DNA of 64,000 nt. It comes from an uncultured delta proteobacterium (lineage in GTDB: Bacteria > Myxococcota_A > Polyangia > Polyangiales > Polyangiaceae). Positions 1 through 9,381 of this stretch are shown here, piece after piece. The stretch's first letter is position 1; every line of letters begins with the position of its first letter. The stretch covers positions 1 through 64,000 of the forward strand of contig CAITIQ010000669.1 in NCBI GenBank assembly GCA_903892415.1, written 5' to 3'. The notes beneath the pieces are model-generated. The model saw only the letters and a program-made list of their open reading frames with translations, ran no database searches and was not told the DNA's origin. A program made the position numbers and the translations under genes.

Positions 1-842
1 AGCGAGTTCTGCCCAGCCGAAGGTGCCCACTGCGTGGTGGAGAACGCGCCGATCGGAGTGTAGCCACCTCGTTGACGCGCCTCGTAACCACCAGCCTCCC
101 CCGGCTGGTTGACGTAGCCCTCGGGAGTGGAGCCAAGCACGATGTTGTCGAGCAGGTCCAGTTGCGCCATCACGCGGATGTTGTCGGAGATGTGGAGCTC
201 GGGCGCGATGCGGAAGCGCATGTTTGCACCGGCCTGCACATTGTTCTCGCAAGGCTCGGGGTTCTGCGGGTCATCACCGCAAAGGATGACGCGGTTGCGC
301 ACGCCCGAGCTGTCCACGTAGTCGTTATCGGCCGGTTGCGGCCACAGCGCGTTGGCTGCGACGTCTTTGCGCCCAAGCGCGAAATGGCTGAAGAACTCGG
401 AGCGAACGCGCATGTAGCCATGCACCTCGAACACCGGCCGAGCAGAGGTCCACCAATCTTCGGCGAACACGTTGGTGTCGCTCTCGCTACCATCGCCGTG
501 TGCGACCGGTTTGGGCTCGTCGGCCGGCTTCGGCTTGACCGCTGTGGTGCCACCAGCTTCCGGCGCCACCACCGCCGCAGGCTTGACCACAGGTGGGGTT
601 TCAGGCGCAGGCGGCTTGGGCTCGGGCTTCGCGGGCTCCGTCGCGGGAGTGTTGGCGGGGAGTAGAGGTGCCTCTTTGGGAGCCTCGGATTCCGTGGGCT
701 TCGCCTCAGCAGGCTTGTCCTTTGGCTTTTCCTCGCTCTTGGGCGGAACTCCCTTCGGAACGTCCCCCTGCGCCCACGCGCTTGTGGGTAGAACAGCCGA
801 AGAGAGTGCGAGCAGGGCGGCGAGCCGCCGGGTGGATAGCAT
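1..842 (-). CDS. Outer-membrane beta-barrel-type protein, N-terminal part (cut by window edge)
   Basis: The frame opens at an ATG whose complement is at 840-842 and stays open to base 1, so the C-terminal part lies outside the window (280 codons visible). The first 24 or so residues (MLSTRRLAALLALSS...) form a Sec signal peptide ending in SAWAQ. About 95 residues rich in Pro, Lys, Glu and Ala follow, then a region containing EDWWTSARPVFEVHGYMRVR and FRIAPELHISDNIRVMAQLD, which alternates like strands of a large barrel. From memory this resembles the myxobacterial outer-membrane family annotated TIGR04551; I could not check this. The gene is divergent from the OmpA-type gene, with about 150 bases between them. 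Its function is unknown; porin-like or structural roles are possible. Confidence 0.75.
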   Translation of the reverse strand, partial: MLSTRRLAALLALSSAVLPTSAWAQGDVPKGVPPKSEEKPKDKPAEAKPTESEAPKEAPLLPANTPATEPAKPEPKPPAPETPPVVKPAAVVAPEAGGTTAVKPKPADEPKPVAHGDGSESDTNVFAEDWWTSARPVFEVHGYMRVRSEFFSHFALGRKDVAANALWPQPADNDYVDSSGVRNRVILCGDDPQNPEPCENNVQAGANMRFRIAPELHISDNIRVMAQLDLLDNIVLGSTPEGYVNQPGEAGGYEARQRGGYTPIGAFSTTQWAPSAGQNS

Positions 843-989
843 CGGGAGCGGGCCGAATCTCACGGTTCCACTTGTGAATCAAGGAAGGAAAGGGTCTCGC
901 AGAACGTGAGCCTTTTCGGTTAGCCTCTCCCATCGTGGGCCTGTCACGACGCTTTGACTGAAAACGCGGGCCCCGTGGAGCGGAAGCAC

Positions 990-3155
990 GTGAACCAACC
1001 TTCTCCCAGTCTTTCTGCGCCCAAAGCGCGTGGCCTCCTGCTCATTGCAGGCCGGGCAGCATCCAAAGAGTTAGCTCGCTTTCGACGAACGCTGGGTCTC
1101 GGGACCCTGATCGCCTTGGCTGCGCCTGCATCAACCGCATTGGCGCAGGAAGCTGCGCAGAGCGGCGAGTTTTCGGTGCAGCGACTCGAGTCGGCACCAG
1201 GGCCCAATAACATCCTGTCGACAGAGCGAGTGCGCATGGTCGAGCAGTTCGGTTGGAGCGCTGGGCTGCTCTTCAACTACGCCCGCGAGCCATTCGTAGT
1301 GGTTAGCTGCGTTGCAGAGACCAACTGCGATGAGCCCAACGCCTCGGAGGTGGAGGATGTCGCCGTCGTACAGGACATGTTCCAGTTCGATCTCATGGGC
1401 AGCTTCAACCCGATCGAATGGATTCAGATCGGCTTGAGAATCCCGCTCGCCTACGTGAATGGGTCCGGTATCAACACCAACACCGGTCAGCCGCTTCCCG
1501 AAGGGCTCGCAAGTTTTGGTCTTGGGGACGCGATGTTGGAGGGTAAATTCCGCTTCTTCGGTGATTCTCAGTCCGTCGTTGCCCTCGGCGGCGCGGTGGA
1601 CGTCGCGGCCCCGCTCGGGCACCTGACCGCGGAGAACTCGTTCATTGGCAACGACGCGCCTGTGACCGTTGGTTGGCGCGGCATCGCAGACTTCCAGATC
1701 GACAAGTTCTTCGTAACCGCCAACTTGCGCGGCATCTATCGCGGTGAAAATCGCCTTGGCACCACCACGGTCGGCCCGCTCGAGTTTCGCTACGCCGTCG
1801 GCGCCGGCTACGAGATCACGCCCATCCTGAAGGTGATGGCCGAGGGCTACGGCTCGACGCAGTTCTCAGGGACCAAAGGAACCAACACGTTGGAGACCGA
1901 CGCTGCCGTCGTCATCTCTCCGCTCGATACGGGCTTGAGCTTCACCGCCGGCGGCGGCGTTGGTGTTCTCGAAGGCGTCGGCGTGCCGCTCGCTCGCGGC
2001 ATCGCTGGGATCACCTTCACGATGGAGTCCGGGGACGCAGACGGGGACGGTGTCGCCGACAACCGTGACACCTGCTCGACCAAGAAGGAGGACAAGGACG
2101 GCTTCGAGGATGAAGACGGTTGTCCCGACGACGACAACGACAAGGACGGCATTCCGGACGCGAAAGACAAGTGCGTCGACAAGGCCGAGAAGGTCAACGG
2201 CTTCGAGGACGACGACGGCTGTCCCGACGAGATCACCGACAAGGACCAAGACGGGATCGCCGACAACAAGGACAAGTGCCCCGAGCAAGCTGGAAAGGTG
2301 CTGCTCGAGGAGTTCTACGGTTGTCCCGACACAGACTCCGACGGACTTCCGGATCCGAAAGACAAGTGTCCGGCGGAACCTGAAGACACCGACGGCTTCG
2401 ACGACTTGGACGGCTGCCCCGACCTCGACAACGACAACGACGGCGTGCCCGACGCAAGCGATGAATGTGGCGAGGAGCCCGAGGTCAAGAACGGCTTCAA
2501 GGACGAGGACGGCTGTCCCGACACGGTTCCCGACACAGACAAAGACGGAATTCCGGACACGACGGACAAGTGCCCCAACCGGCCCGAGACCTTCAACGGC
2601 ATCGACGACGAGGACGGTTGCCCCGAGGCCGGTCCGCAGTTGGTTGAGATCGGCAAAGAGGAGATCAAGATCCTGCAGCGCGTCGAGTTCGAGACGGGCA
2701 GCGACAAGATCAAGGGAGCGGTGAGCTTCTCGGTGCTCGACGCTGTGGCAGGCGCGCTCAAGGCCAACCCGCAGATCTTCCGACTCGAGTGTTCCGGCCA
2801 CACCGACAACATGGGCAACGCCGACTTCAACAAGGAGCTCTCGCAAAAGCGTGCGAACGCGGTGAAGGCCTACATCGAGTCGAAGGGTGTTGCTGCCTCT
2901 CGGCTCCAGGCGGCCGGTTACGGCCAAGAAAAGCCGATCGCCGACAACAAGACCAACGCAGGCAAGGCGAAGAACCGCCGAGTTGAGTTCAAGATCTTGC
3001 ACTCGACACAGGTGAAGGCACCTGAACGGCCCGCAGCGCCTGCAGCTCCGCCGGCCTCAGCTCCCGCGCCGGCGGCACCGCCCGCGGCCCCCGCAGCACC
3101 GCCAGCAGCACCGGCAGCGCCGCCTGCGCCACCAGCAACCCAGCCGAAGCCGTAG
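990..3155 (+). CDS. OmpA-family outer-membrane protein with TSP3 (calcium-type) repeats and Pro/Ala tail
   Basis: Predicted outer-membrane protein that links the envelope to peptidoglycan. I chose GTG at 990 because GGAG lies nine bases upstream; an in-frame TTG at 954 would add 12 residues. A signal peptide with a twin-Arg-like n-region (RFRRTLGLG) ends near STALAQ. Residues about 50-345 alternate like a barrel. Residues about 347-547 carry at least six Asp-rich thrombospondin type 3 repeats (DGDGVADNRD, DTDSDGLPDPKD and similar), which bind calcium in characterised families. Residues about 557-670 are an OmpA C-terminal domain (SGHTDNMGN, LSQKRANAVKAYIESKGV, NRRVEFKI). Unusually, a 50-residue Pro/Ala tail follows the OmpA domain. 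The protein is 721 residues long. Confidence 0.93.
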   Translation: MNQPSPSLSAPKARGLLLIAGRAASKELARFRRTLGLGTLIALAAPASTALAQEAAQSGEFSVQRLESAPGPNNILSTERVRMVEQFGWSAGLLFNYAREPFVVVSCVAETNCDEPNASEVEDVAVVQDMFQFDLMGSFNPIEWIQIGLRIPLAYVNGSGINTNTGQPLPEGLASFGLGDAMLEGKFRFFGDSQSVVALGGAVDVAAPLGHLTAENSFIGNDAPVTVGWRGIADFQIDKFFVTANLRGIYRGENRLGTTTVGPLEFRYAVGAGYEITPILKVMAEGYGSTQFSGTKGTNTLETDAAVVISPLDTGLSFTAGGGVGVLEGVGVPLARGIAGITFTMESGDADGDGVADNRDTCSTKKEDKDGFEDEDGCPDDDNDKDGIPDAKDKCVDKAEKVNGFEDDDGCPDEITDKDQDGIADNKDKCPEQAGKVLLEEFYGCPDTDSDGLPDPKDKCPAEPEDTDGFDDLDGCPDLDNDNDGVPDASDECGEEPEVKNGFKDEDGCPDTVPDTDKDGIPDTTDKCPNRPETFNGIDDEDGCPEAGPQLVEIGKEEIKILQRVEFETGSDKIKGAVSFSVLDAVAGALKANPQIFRLECSGHTDNMGNADFNKELSQKRANAVKAYIESKGVAASRLQAAGYGQEKPIADNKTNAGKAKNRRVEFKILHSTQVKAPERPAAPAAPPASAPAPAAPPAAPAAPPAAPAAPPAPPATQPKP

Positions 3156-3168
3156 AGGCCCAAAGCGG

Positions 3169-3214
3169 GAAGCAGACAAAAAGGAAGCCCACCGATCGGT
3201 GGGCTTTCTGCTTC
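3169..3214. terminator. Nested hairpin between convergent genes, probable terminator
   Basis: A perfect 11-bp arm palindrome (AAGCCCACCGA/TCGGTGGGCTT, 3185-3206) sits inside a second inverted repeat GAAGCAG (3169-3175) / CTGCTTC (3208-3214). It lies 13 bases after the OmpA stop and 25 bases before the stop of the convergent transporter gene, so it can serve both strands. The T-run is weak on both sides. Confidence 0.7.
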
Positions 3215-3238
3215 ATGGTGAGTCGTTACGAATGAACT

Positions 3239-3928
3239 TCACTTGGGCGACCACTGCGGATCACCAAGAAAAAGCCCATCAACGAAGCCAATCTGGTACG
3301 CGAGAAACAAACCGAACGCGATGCTCGCGATGCCCGTCGCCCGAGACAGAACCCGCTCAAACGAGCCGAAGCGATGGCTAGCTGCGGCAACGGGAACAGC
3401 CATCGCGCTGGTCAGCAGCATCATCCCGAGAACGGTCCCTCCGCCAAAGATGGCGAGGTAACAAAGAGCCCACGCAGCGTCTCGAATGGTGGTGAGCACG
3501 AGGAGCGCTACCGCAGCGGAACCGGCGAGCCCGTGAACCACACCGACAATCAATGGTCGCAGGCGAAGGCCGCGAGCCCTTCCCGGTTCGTCAGCGGAGT
3601 GGTGCTTCGCCCCGTGCGCCGCCTCATCGATGCGCTGCATGGCTCCGGTCAGATTCATCGCCCCAAGCACCACGAGCATGACCGCAACCGACAGCTCCAT
3701 CGACAGGCCCACGCGCGGTGGAATCACCAAGCCGAAGACGACGATCAGGCCACCAACGACCAGAATGGTCGCCGTATGACCCACACCCCAAAGAGCCCCG
3801 ACCCACAAAGCAGAGCGCGCACTGCGTTCGCGACTCACGATGGTGGTCACCGCCATCACGTGGTCAGCGTCGGTGGCGTGGCGCATCCCGAGAAAGAAGC
3901 CAAGAGCGAGGATCGCAAGGAGGCTCAT
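3239..3928 (-). CDS. NicO/NiCoT-type nickel-cobalt transporter-like membrane protein
   Basis: Polytopic inner-membrane protein of 229 residues. The N-terminal helix contains GMRHATDADHVMAVTT, matching the HxxxDADH signature of nickel/cobalt transporters (NiCoT, HoxN, UreH-like). Further hydrophobic segments follow: ALWGVGHTATILVVGGLIVV, ELSVAVMLVVLGAMN, VGVVHGLAGSAAVALLVL with a second conserved-looking His, AIFGGGTVLGMMLLTSAM, and a C-terminal helix. The start was placed at the ATG whose complement is 3926-3928; a longer frame would run through the divergent LysR gene. Metal specificity cannot be read from the sequence. It is divergently paired with a LysR regulator, which may control it. 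Confidence 0.75.
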   Translation of the reverse strand: MSLLAILALGFFLGMRHATDADHVMAVTTIVSRERSARSALWVGALWGVGHTATILVVGGLIVVFGLVIPPRVGLSMELSVAVMLVVLGAMNLTGAMQRIDEAAHGAKHHSADEPGRARGLRLRPLIVGVVHGLAGSAAVALLVLTTIRDAAWALCYLAIFGGGTVLGMMLLTSAMAVPVAAASHRFGSFERVLSRATGIASIAFGLFLAYQIGFVDGLFLGDPQWSPK

Positions 3929-3981
3929 CAGCCTTGCGGCCCTACCACGATTTGCTCGAAGCGACCGCTGCAAACATGCGC

Positions 3982-3993
3982 GGTACGGGTACC
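3982..3993. promoter_or_regulatory. Perfect palindrome GGTAC-GG-GTACC in divergent promoter region
   Basis: A 12-base perfect inverted repeat lies in the 78-base gap between the divergent transporter and LysR genes, 13 bases before the LysR ATG. LysR proteins often bind inverted repeats in such gaps and autoregulate, so this is a candidate operator. The position so near the start codon would fit repression of the regulator. No binding evidence is available. Confidence 0.35.
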
Positions 3994-4006
3994 ATAGTCT
4001 CTGGCT

Positions 4007-4918
4007 ATGACGCTCGAACTGAACGATCTGCGTTACTTTCTCGAGGTTCGCGAGCAGGGAAGCATTACCAAAGCCGCCCGGGCGCTGGGCGTGAGCCAGC
4101 CTTCTCTCACTGCAGCCATGCAACGCCTGGAGAAGCACTTCGATACCAAGCTCTTGCTTCGAGACCACACGGGCGTCACCGCCACCATCACGGGCAAGGC
4201 CCTCGGCAAGGACGCCGAGGAGATCTTCAGTATCCTGCGCAAGGCCGAGCGACGAGTGATCGGTCTAGAAGCGGACGAGTCGGGCCGCTTCGTGATTGGC
4301 TGTCATGAATCGCTCGCCGCCTACTTTCTCCCCCAATTTTTGAATCAGTTCTTCGCCTCGCACCCAGCGATCGAGCTCTCGGTGGAGAACTCAGCGTCGA
4401 GCAGTGTGCGAGATCGGGTGCTAGAGCGCGCTGTCGACTTCGGCATCATCGTGAACCCTCGCCCACACCCCGACCTCGTGTTGATCGAATTGTTCGATGA
4501 CGCGGTGGACTTCTTCGTGCTGGCCAAGGGCAAGAAGAGCCCCGCGCGCACCCTCGCCGAGGCGCACAGCTTGATTGAAAAGGGCCCCATCGTTCATGCG
4601 GCGCGCGTGTCGGAGAGCCAATCGTTGCTGCACAAGCTCGACCAAGAGGGTTGCGTTGCACAGCGCCTCTTGGCTTGTGGCGACTTCGAACTCGTGAAGT
4701 CGATCGTTCGCGCCGGGGTAGGCGTCGGCGTATTGCCGCGTCGCGTGGCAGCCTATGGCCACGACGCAGAGATCGTTCGGTTGCACCCAGGCTTACCGTT
4801 CTTCGCCGACAAGATCTTCTTGGTGTACCGCTCCGACCTGCACAAAACCAAGGCGGCGGTCGGCCTCAAAGACGCTCTCGTGAGTCACGGGAAGAGACTT
4901 CGCAGCGTTCGCGCCTGA
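4007..4918 (+). CDS. LysR-family transcriptional regulator
   Basis: 303 residues, normal for LysR regulators. The N-terminal winged HTH is clear at residues 5-65 (LNDLRYFLEVREQGSITKAA, then LGVSQPSLTAAMQRLEKHF). The periplasmic-binding-protein-like effector domain covers about residues 90-300 (RFVIGCHESLAAYFLPQFL, VDFGIIVNPRPHPDLV, IVRAGVGVGVLPRRV). The ligand cannot be inferred. The gene is divergent from the Ni/Co-type transporter, the usual arrangement for a LysR regulator and its target, with a short palindrome between them. The start is the first ATG, 13 bases after the palindrome. Confidence 0.93.
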   Translation: MTLELNDLRYFLEVREQGSITKAARALGVSQPSLTAAMQRLEKHFDTKLLLRDHTGVTATITGKALGKDAEEIFSILRKAERRVIGLEADESGRFVIGCHESLAAYFLPQFLNQFFASHPAIELSVENSASSSVRDRVLERAVDFGIIVNPRPHPDLVLIELFDDAVDFFVLAKGKKSPARTLAEAHSLIEKGPIVHAARVSESQSLLHKLDQEGCVAQRLLACGDFELVKSIVRAGVGVGVLPRRVAAYGHDAEIVRLHPGLPFFADKIFLVYRSDLHKTKAAVGLKDALVSHGKRLRSVRA

Positions 4919-4926
4919 GCGCGTTC

Positions 4927-4940
4927 TCCACGAAGGTGGA
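4927..4940. repeat. Intergenic hairpin TCCAC-GAAG-GTGGA (dispersed hairpin family, copy 1)
   Basis: A five-bp perfect stem with a GAAG loop lies in the 33-base gap between the convergent LysR and SDR genes and is followed by TGCAG. The same core (CGAAGGTGGAT) recurs at 42558-42572 and, with compensating changes, at 30583-30597. No T-run follows, so it does not look like an ordinary Rho-independent terminator. Confidence 0.5.
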
Positions 4941-4951
4941 TGCAGCTGCGC

Positions 4952-5719
<768 letters not shown>

Positions 5720-5739
5720 GGCCACACGATCTCTCGATC

Positions 5740-6132
5740 GTGACATCGGCGCAAGAAGGAGCCATTCTCCGCCACCTCATGCGCATGACCGTAGGTCTCG
5801 CTCTTTACTCGGGGATCGAGCACAACCGGCTCGACTCGTGTGAAACCATGGAGGAGGTTTTGCGCCTCGCCGTGGTAGCGGGCGGTTTCTCGCTTTACGA
5901 ACTGCGCATGGTGAAGTTTGAGCCGCAAGGGGTCACGGGAGCAGCCATCGTGGGCGAGTCCCATCTCACAGTTCACACCTGGCCGGAGGAGGGTCGCCTG
6001 TTCGTCGACGTGGCCTCATGCTCCAACCTGCAAAGTGTTGAAGCTGCCCTCGCGGCGGTGGAGCGTTTCTTCGAGGGCGCCCAGGTACTGAGCCGACAGA
6101 TCGTCGAGCTTGGGCAGACGGGCACTTCGTAG
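5740..6132 (+). CDS. speD: S-adenosylmethionine decarboxylase proenzyme
   Basis: 130 residues, the size of the short bacterial SpeD/SpeH class. It makes decarboxylated SAM for spermidine synthesis. The hallmark GESHLTVHTWPEEG holds the Ser where the chain self-cleaves to form the pyruvoyl group, and the VASCSN segment provides the expected Cys. The GTG start at 5740 is preferred because residues ILRHL align with the conserved GRHL near the N-terminus of the family; the ATG codons at 5779 and 5785 would remove it. No strong Shine-Dalgarno is visible. It is divergent from the SDR gene. No spermidine synthase gene is in the window. Confidence 0.88.
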   Translation: MTSAQEGAILRHLMRMTVGLALYSGIEHNRLDSCETMEEVLRLAVVAGGFSLYELRMVKFEPQGVTGAAIVGESHLTVHTWPEEGRLFVDVASCSNLQSVEAALAAVERFFEGAQVLSRQIVELGQTGTS

Positions 6133-6166
6133 GCCAGCAGCAGGATCTACCATCCGCGGAAACGAA

Positions 6167-6199
6167 AACGCGCCCGAGCGGCTTTCCGCTGGGCGCGTT
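6167..6199. terminator. Strong hairpin, probable bidirectional terminator
   Basis: AACGCGCCC (6167-6175) pairs with GGGCGCGTT (6191-6199), and inner GAGCGG/CCGCT pairing extends the stem around a CTTT loop. Read on the minus strand, the hairpin is followed by a T-rich stretch (TTTTCG), so it best terminates the RNA-binding protein gene; it also follows the speD stop by 34 bases. Confidence 0.75.
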
Positions 6200-6222
6200 C
6201 CGACATCAACGTTGGTGTCGAA

Positions 6223-6654
6223 TCAGCGTCGGCCGTAGCCGCCGCCACCGCCACCACCACCGTAGCCGCCACCGCCACCGCCACGACCACCGCCGCCACC
6301 GCCACGACCGCCACCGCCGCCGGGACCACGGCCGCCGCCGCCGCCGCCGCCACCGGGGCCGCGACCACCGCCACCACCACCACCGCCGCCGCCACCCTGA
6401 CGCTCTTCAGCCGGGTTCACGCGCAGGTTGCGACCATCGAAGTTCGCGCCGTCCATCTGCGAGATGGCGTTGGCTGCGTCCTGAGCGCTCCCCATGGTAA
6501 CGAAACCGAAACCGCGCGACTGGCCGGTCGCTCGATCCAAAACGATATGCACGTCGGTCACTTCACCGGCCTTCGCGAAAGCATCGCGAACGAGGGTCTC
6601 GGTGGCGTGGAAGGGCAGATTGCCAACGTATAGGCGTGTTGACGCAGTGTTCAT
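6223..6654 (-). CDS. RRM RNA-binding protein with glycine-rich tail
   Basis: 143 residues. Residues 6-83 form one RNA recognition motif: RNP2 is LYVGNL and RNP1 is RGFGFVTM. The tail from residue about 90 is nearly all Gly, broken by Arg, Pro and Tyr (RGPGGGG, GGYGGGG). This architecture matches cyanobacterial and myxobacterial Rbp proteins and eukaryotic glycine-rich RNA-binding proteins, several of which are cold-induced. The role here is inferred to be RNA chaperone or post-transcriptional regulator in the cytoplasm. It is followed by a strong terminator, so it is probably monocistronic. About 270 bases upstream are non-coding and may hold a long leader; no structure stood out. Confidence 0.9.
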   Translation of the reverse strand: MNTASTRLYVGNLPFHATETLVRDAFAKAGEVTDVHIVLDRATGQSRGFGFVTMGSAQDAANAISQMDGANFDGRNLRVNPAEERQGGGGGGGGGGGRGPGGGGGGGGRGPGGGGGRGGGGGGRGGGGGGYGGGGGGGGYGRR

Positions 6655-6948
6655 GGAGTCACTCTCGGTAGCGGCCTAATCGACGATTCGCGTCTTTGCC
6701 TGCCTTCCAACTCGGCCAGAGATTCGGAGGGAACGGCGCTCTGACAATCAGTAGCGCCGCACGTGAGCAAGATGACCTTCCAATCCCTGGTTGGAGACGA
6801 GAGAGACCGTCGCTGCTTTCAGCGTGAGCTATCGGAGGCTAGCTGAGCGTCGCACCAAGTTCCAGCGGAAAAAGGGGCCGTTCATTCCAGCTTCGAGCAC
6901 CAGAAGGACGGTCGTTCCAGGGCCGAGATGAGGCTACAACGGTGGCGC

Positions 6949-7749
6949 ATGAGCAAGCCCTTGTTGGTGACGATCCCCATCAGCCACTACGGAGAACGAG
7001 CCCGCTGGGCGCTCGATCTCGCGGGCGTGGACTACGACGAGCGCCACCATCTGCAAATGTTCTCGTGGGTTGCCGCGTTTTATCACGGTCGTCGCAAGAC
7101 CCTCCCAGTGCTCCGAATCGGGGACCGTGTGCTGACCGACTCGCGTGACATCGTCGAGTACGCTGCCGACGAGCGGGGAGCGCCGCTCTTCCCCGCATCG
7201 CTTCCGCGCAAGGAGATTGAAGCGCTCTCCGACCGCTTCGCTGGGGCCTTCGGTGTTGCTACTCGCCTCGTCGCGTACGACTGGTTCTTCCGCAACATCG
7301 AGCTCAGCCTTCCCTTCAACGCAGGCAGAGCGCCCGCGCTCGAGAGGCGCTTCCTTTCGTTGATGCGGGGGTCGGCTGAACGAGTGGCTGAAAGCCGCTT
7401 GGGACTCAATCCGCCTGCACTCGCTGCGGCTCGCCAACTGATCCAAACAACGTTGGATGACGTAGCCGAGCGCCTCGCTGATGGGCGCCCCTATCTGCTC
7501 GGGGACCAGTTCACGGCGGCGGATCTCACTTTCGCCGCGATGATGACGCCCGCAGTGCTCCCGCCTCACCACCCCGTGCCGCTTCCCTCCCCCAACATGC
7601 TCCCGGCACCGGACCGGGCCGCCATCGAGCAAACGCGAAAGCACCCGGCGGGCGCGTTCGCGTTGCGGCTCTATCGCGAACGACCGCTGTCACGAGGCTC
7701 TCACCTGCGCTCGTTCTACGTGAGAAGCGGACGCTCTCTCTTTCGCTGA
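6949..7749 (+). CDS. Glutathione S-transferase-like protein
   Basis: 266 residues. The N-terminal thioredoxin-fold half is visible in LLVTIPISHYGERARWALDL, KTLPVLRIGDRVLTDSRDIVEY (the cis-Pro and the Ser/Asp-type glutathione-binding segment). The C-terminal helical half contains YLLGDQFTAADLTFAAMM, the conserved GST motif. The Tyr in SHYGERAR is in the position often used to activate glutathione, which is an inference. I chose the ATG at 6949 (MSKPLLV); an ATG at 6928 would add seven residues. The substrate is unknown. It stands alone, convergent with the next gene. Confidence 0.82.
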   Translation: MSKPLLVTIPISHYGERARWALDLAGVDYDERHHLQMFSWVAAFYHGRRKTLPVLRIGDRVLTDSRDIVEYAADERGAPLFPASLPRKEIEALSDRFAGAFGVATRLVAYDWFFRNIELSLPFNAGRAPALERRFLSLMRGSAERVAESRLGLNPPALAAARQLIQTTLDDVAERLADGRPYLLGDQFTAADLTFAAMMTPAVLPPHHPVPLPSPNMLPAPDRAAIEQTRKHPAGAFALRLYRERPLSRGSHLRSFYVRSGRSLFR

Positions 7750-7770
7750 GACCGTCCGCTCAGGTCGAGC

Positions 7771-9240
7771 TCAATAGAACCGATAACCGAAGCCGATGGG
7801 CAAGCTGACCACCGCGCCATGTCCAGGTGACCAAAGTCCCATCGGCCACGCACTGAGCATCAGCGCTCCACCGCTGCCATCATGCTGTGGGTTGTCCACC
7901 AAGATCAGCGAGACCTCGAACGAGCCGCCGACCTCGAAACCACCGAAAGCACCAGCGCGAACCCCGCCGATGTTAAACGGCTCCTCCTCACTTGCGCGGC
8001 CAGCGAGATCCTCGACAGGGATGTCGATGTCGGACGCGCCGTCATTGTCGCCCTCCAGCGAATCAGGAATTTCTCCTTTTCCGCCGATAACAACAGCTTC
8101 CATCTGCGTGGTGCCCACGAGCGCCGTGACGCCGAACCAGAGCGGGCCCGTCGCCGCAAAGGAAATGCTCGGACCACCCAAGGCCATGAAGCCAAGCGGG
8201 AAATGCACGCCGCCAAAGAAACGCCCGCCAAACTGGATCTTGTCGGTGATGGCGTAGCCCAAAAAGAGCGTGGCGCCGCCAAGCAAACCAATCTGCGGAT
8301 CGAAGGTTGCGTCGCAACTTCCTGCGCCAGGCACCGCCGCGGTGTTACCGCACGAGGCGAGGAACTCGCTCTGCTCTGAGCCACGGTAGATGTACTCAGT
8401 GCCGTTGATGTCCGACAAAGGGGCGCGACTCAGCAGCGACAAATGTCCGCCCACCAAGCCAGCGATGTCCACCACCACCCGGCCCGACTCATGTTTAGCC
8501 GGGGTGGTTGGAACTGGCGGCTTCACCTCACCTGTTGGAGGCGGAGCAACGGGGTTGACGACGTTCGGCGGTGCGACCGGCTGAACGATCTCGGGGAGCG
8601 GAGCTGGGCCATTGCCCTCCACCAAGGCCGGCACCGTAAGAGATTTGCGCTCCGCCTTCGCGATCTTGAACACCGACTCCCAGGTGGCTTTCTTGGGAGC
8701 AGAGACCATCAACTTGAGTTCACCCGGATCAGCCGCAACCGCCTTACCCCACTCCGACTGAGGAATGAGCTTGAGCGACCTCGGATCGTTAGCATGCCCG
8801 AGTCGCACCTCCATGCCCTCTACAACCACGTCCGCAGGCACCACCACCGTGACGCGAGGCAGCTTCAAGAAGAGTTCGTTCTTCTTGAACTTGGTGGTCG
8901 TCACGCGGTCGTTGCGCTTCTCTTCAATCGCAACCTTTTCGGCCTCGACGAAGAGATTGAAGGCGGTGCCGATGCGGCCTTCCTTGTCGCGGCAAAGCGC
9001 TAAGTCGAGCAGAGTTCCTCCGCGCGGATCGAGCACTTGGCTCTCCTCGAGCTTGTTGCAGGCCTCGGGGATATTTCCCTTCTGTTGAAGGTCTTCAGCC
9101 TCGCGCGCCAAGATTGCAGCGCGAGCAACCTTGTCGTCTTGAGCATGCGCCGCAAGGGGTGCGAACAGATTCGCTGATAGTACAAAAGCAGCGCTCAGAA
9201 TCGTGGATGAAGCGAGGCAACGGCTTCGTTGTGCAGTCAT
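7771..9240 (-). CDS. Envelope protein: N-terminal TPR-like part, Pro-rich linker, C-terminal barrel-like domain
   Basis: 489 residues. The ATG at 9238-9240 has GAGGAAG just upstream. A signal peptide ends near LAAHAQD. Residues about 27-85 read as TPR-like helices (REAEDLQQKGNIPEACNKLEES, LDPRGGTLLDLALCRDKEGRIGTAF), a common N-terminal module in Polyangia lipoproteins and outer-membrane proteins. A PEGA-like middle (VTVVVPADVVVEGMEVRLG) and a Pro-rich linker lead to residues about 260-489, rich in Gly and alternating hydrophobics, ending in GFGYRFY, a C-terminal Phe/Tyr signature of barrels. I know no specific function. Likely location is the outer membrane or periplasm. Confidence 0.78.
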   Translation of the reverse strand: MTAQRSRCLASSTILSAAFVLSANLFAPLAAHAQDDKVARAAILAREAEDLQQKGNIPEACNKLEESQVLDPRGGTLLDLALCRDKEGRIGTAFNLFVEAEKVAIEEKRNDRVTTTKFKKNELFLKLPRVTVVVPADVVVEGMEVRLGHANDPRSLKLIPQSEWGKAVAADPGELKLMVSAPKKATWESVFKIAKAERKSLTVPALVEGNGPAPLPEIVQPVAPPNVVNPVAPPPTGEVKPPVPTTPAKHESGRVVVDIAGLVGGHLSLLSRAPLSDINGTEYIYRGSEQSEFLASCGNTAAVPGAGSCDATFDPQIGLLGGATLFLGYAITDKIQFGGRFFGGVHFPLGFMALGGPSISFAATGPLWFGVTALVGTTQMEAVVIGGKGEIPDSLEGDNDGASDIDIPVEDLAGRASEEEPFNIGGVRAGAFGGFEVGGSFEVSLILVDNPQHDGSGGALMLSAWPMGLWSPGHGAVVSLPIGFGYRFY

Positions 9241-9381
9241 TCTTCCTCGGCAAAAAAGCTTGGTGACTCGGCACCGTAACGAAAAGACACGGCCCGGCGC
9301 AATCGCAAGAGCGAGCGCACACACAAGCAACTCGCATCTGCCCGCAGGACAGCGCAATGTCCCCACTGGACGCGACCGTGT

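Noticed and set aside
1866..3002. Long minus-strand open frame inside the OmpA/TSP3 gene
   Set aside because: It is antisense to a clear OmpA-TSP3 protein and is produced by the repetitive GAC/GGC codons; the plus strand carries domain evidence.
3239..4168. Longer form of the Ni/Co-type transporter (309 residues)
   Set aside because: The extra N-terminal residues overlap the divergent LysR coding region and are not membrane-like; the ATG at 3928 gives the family N-terminus.
7771..9366. Longer form of the envelope TPR/barrel protein
   Set aside because: The ATG at 9240 has a good ribosome-binding site and begins a clean signal peptide; the upstream residues do not.
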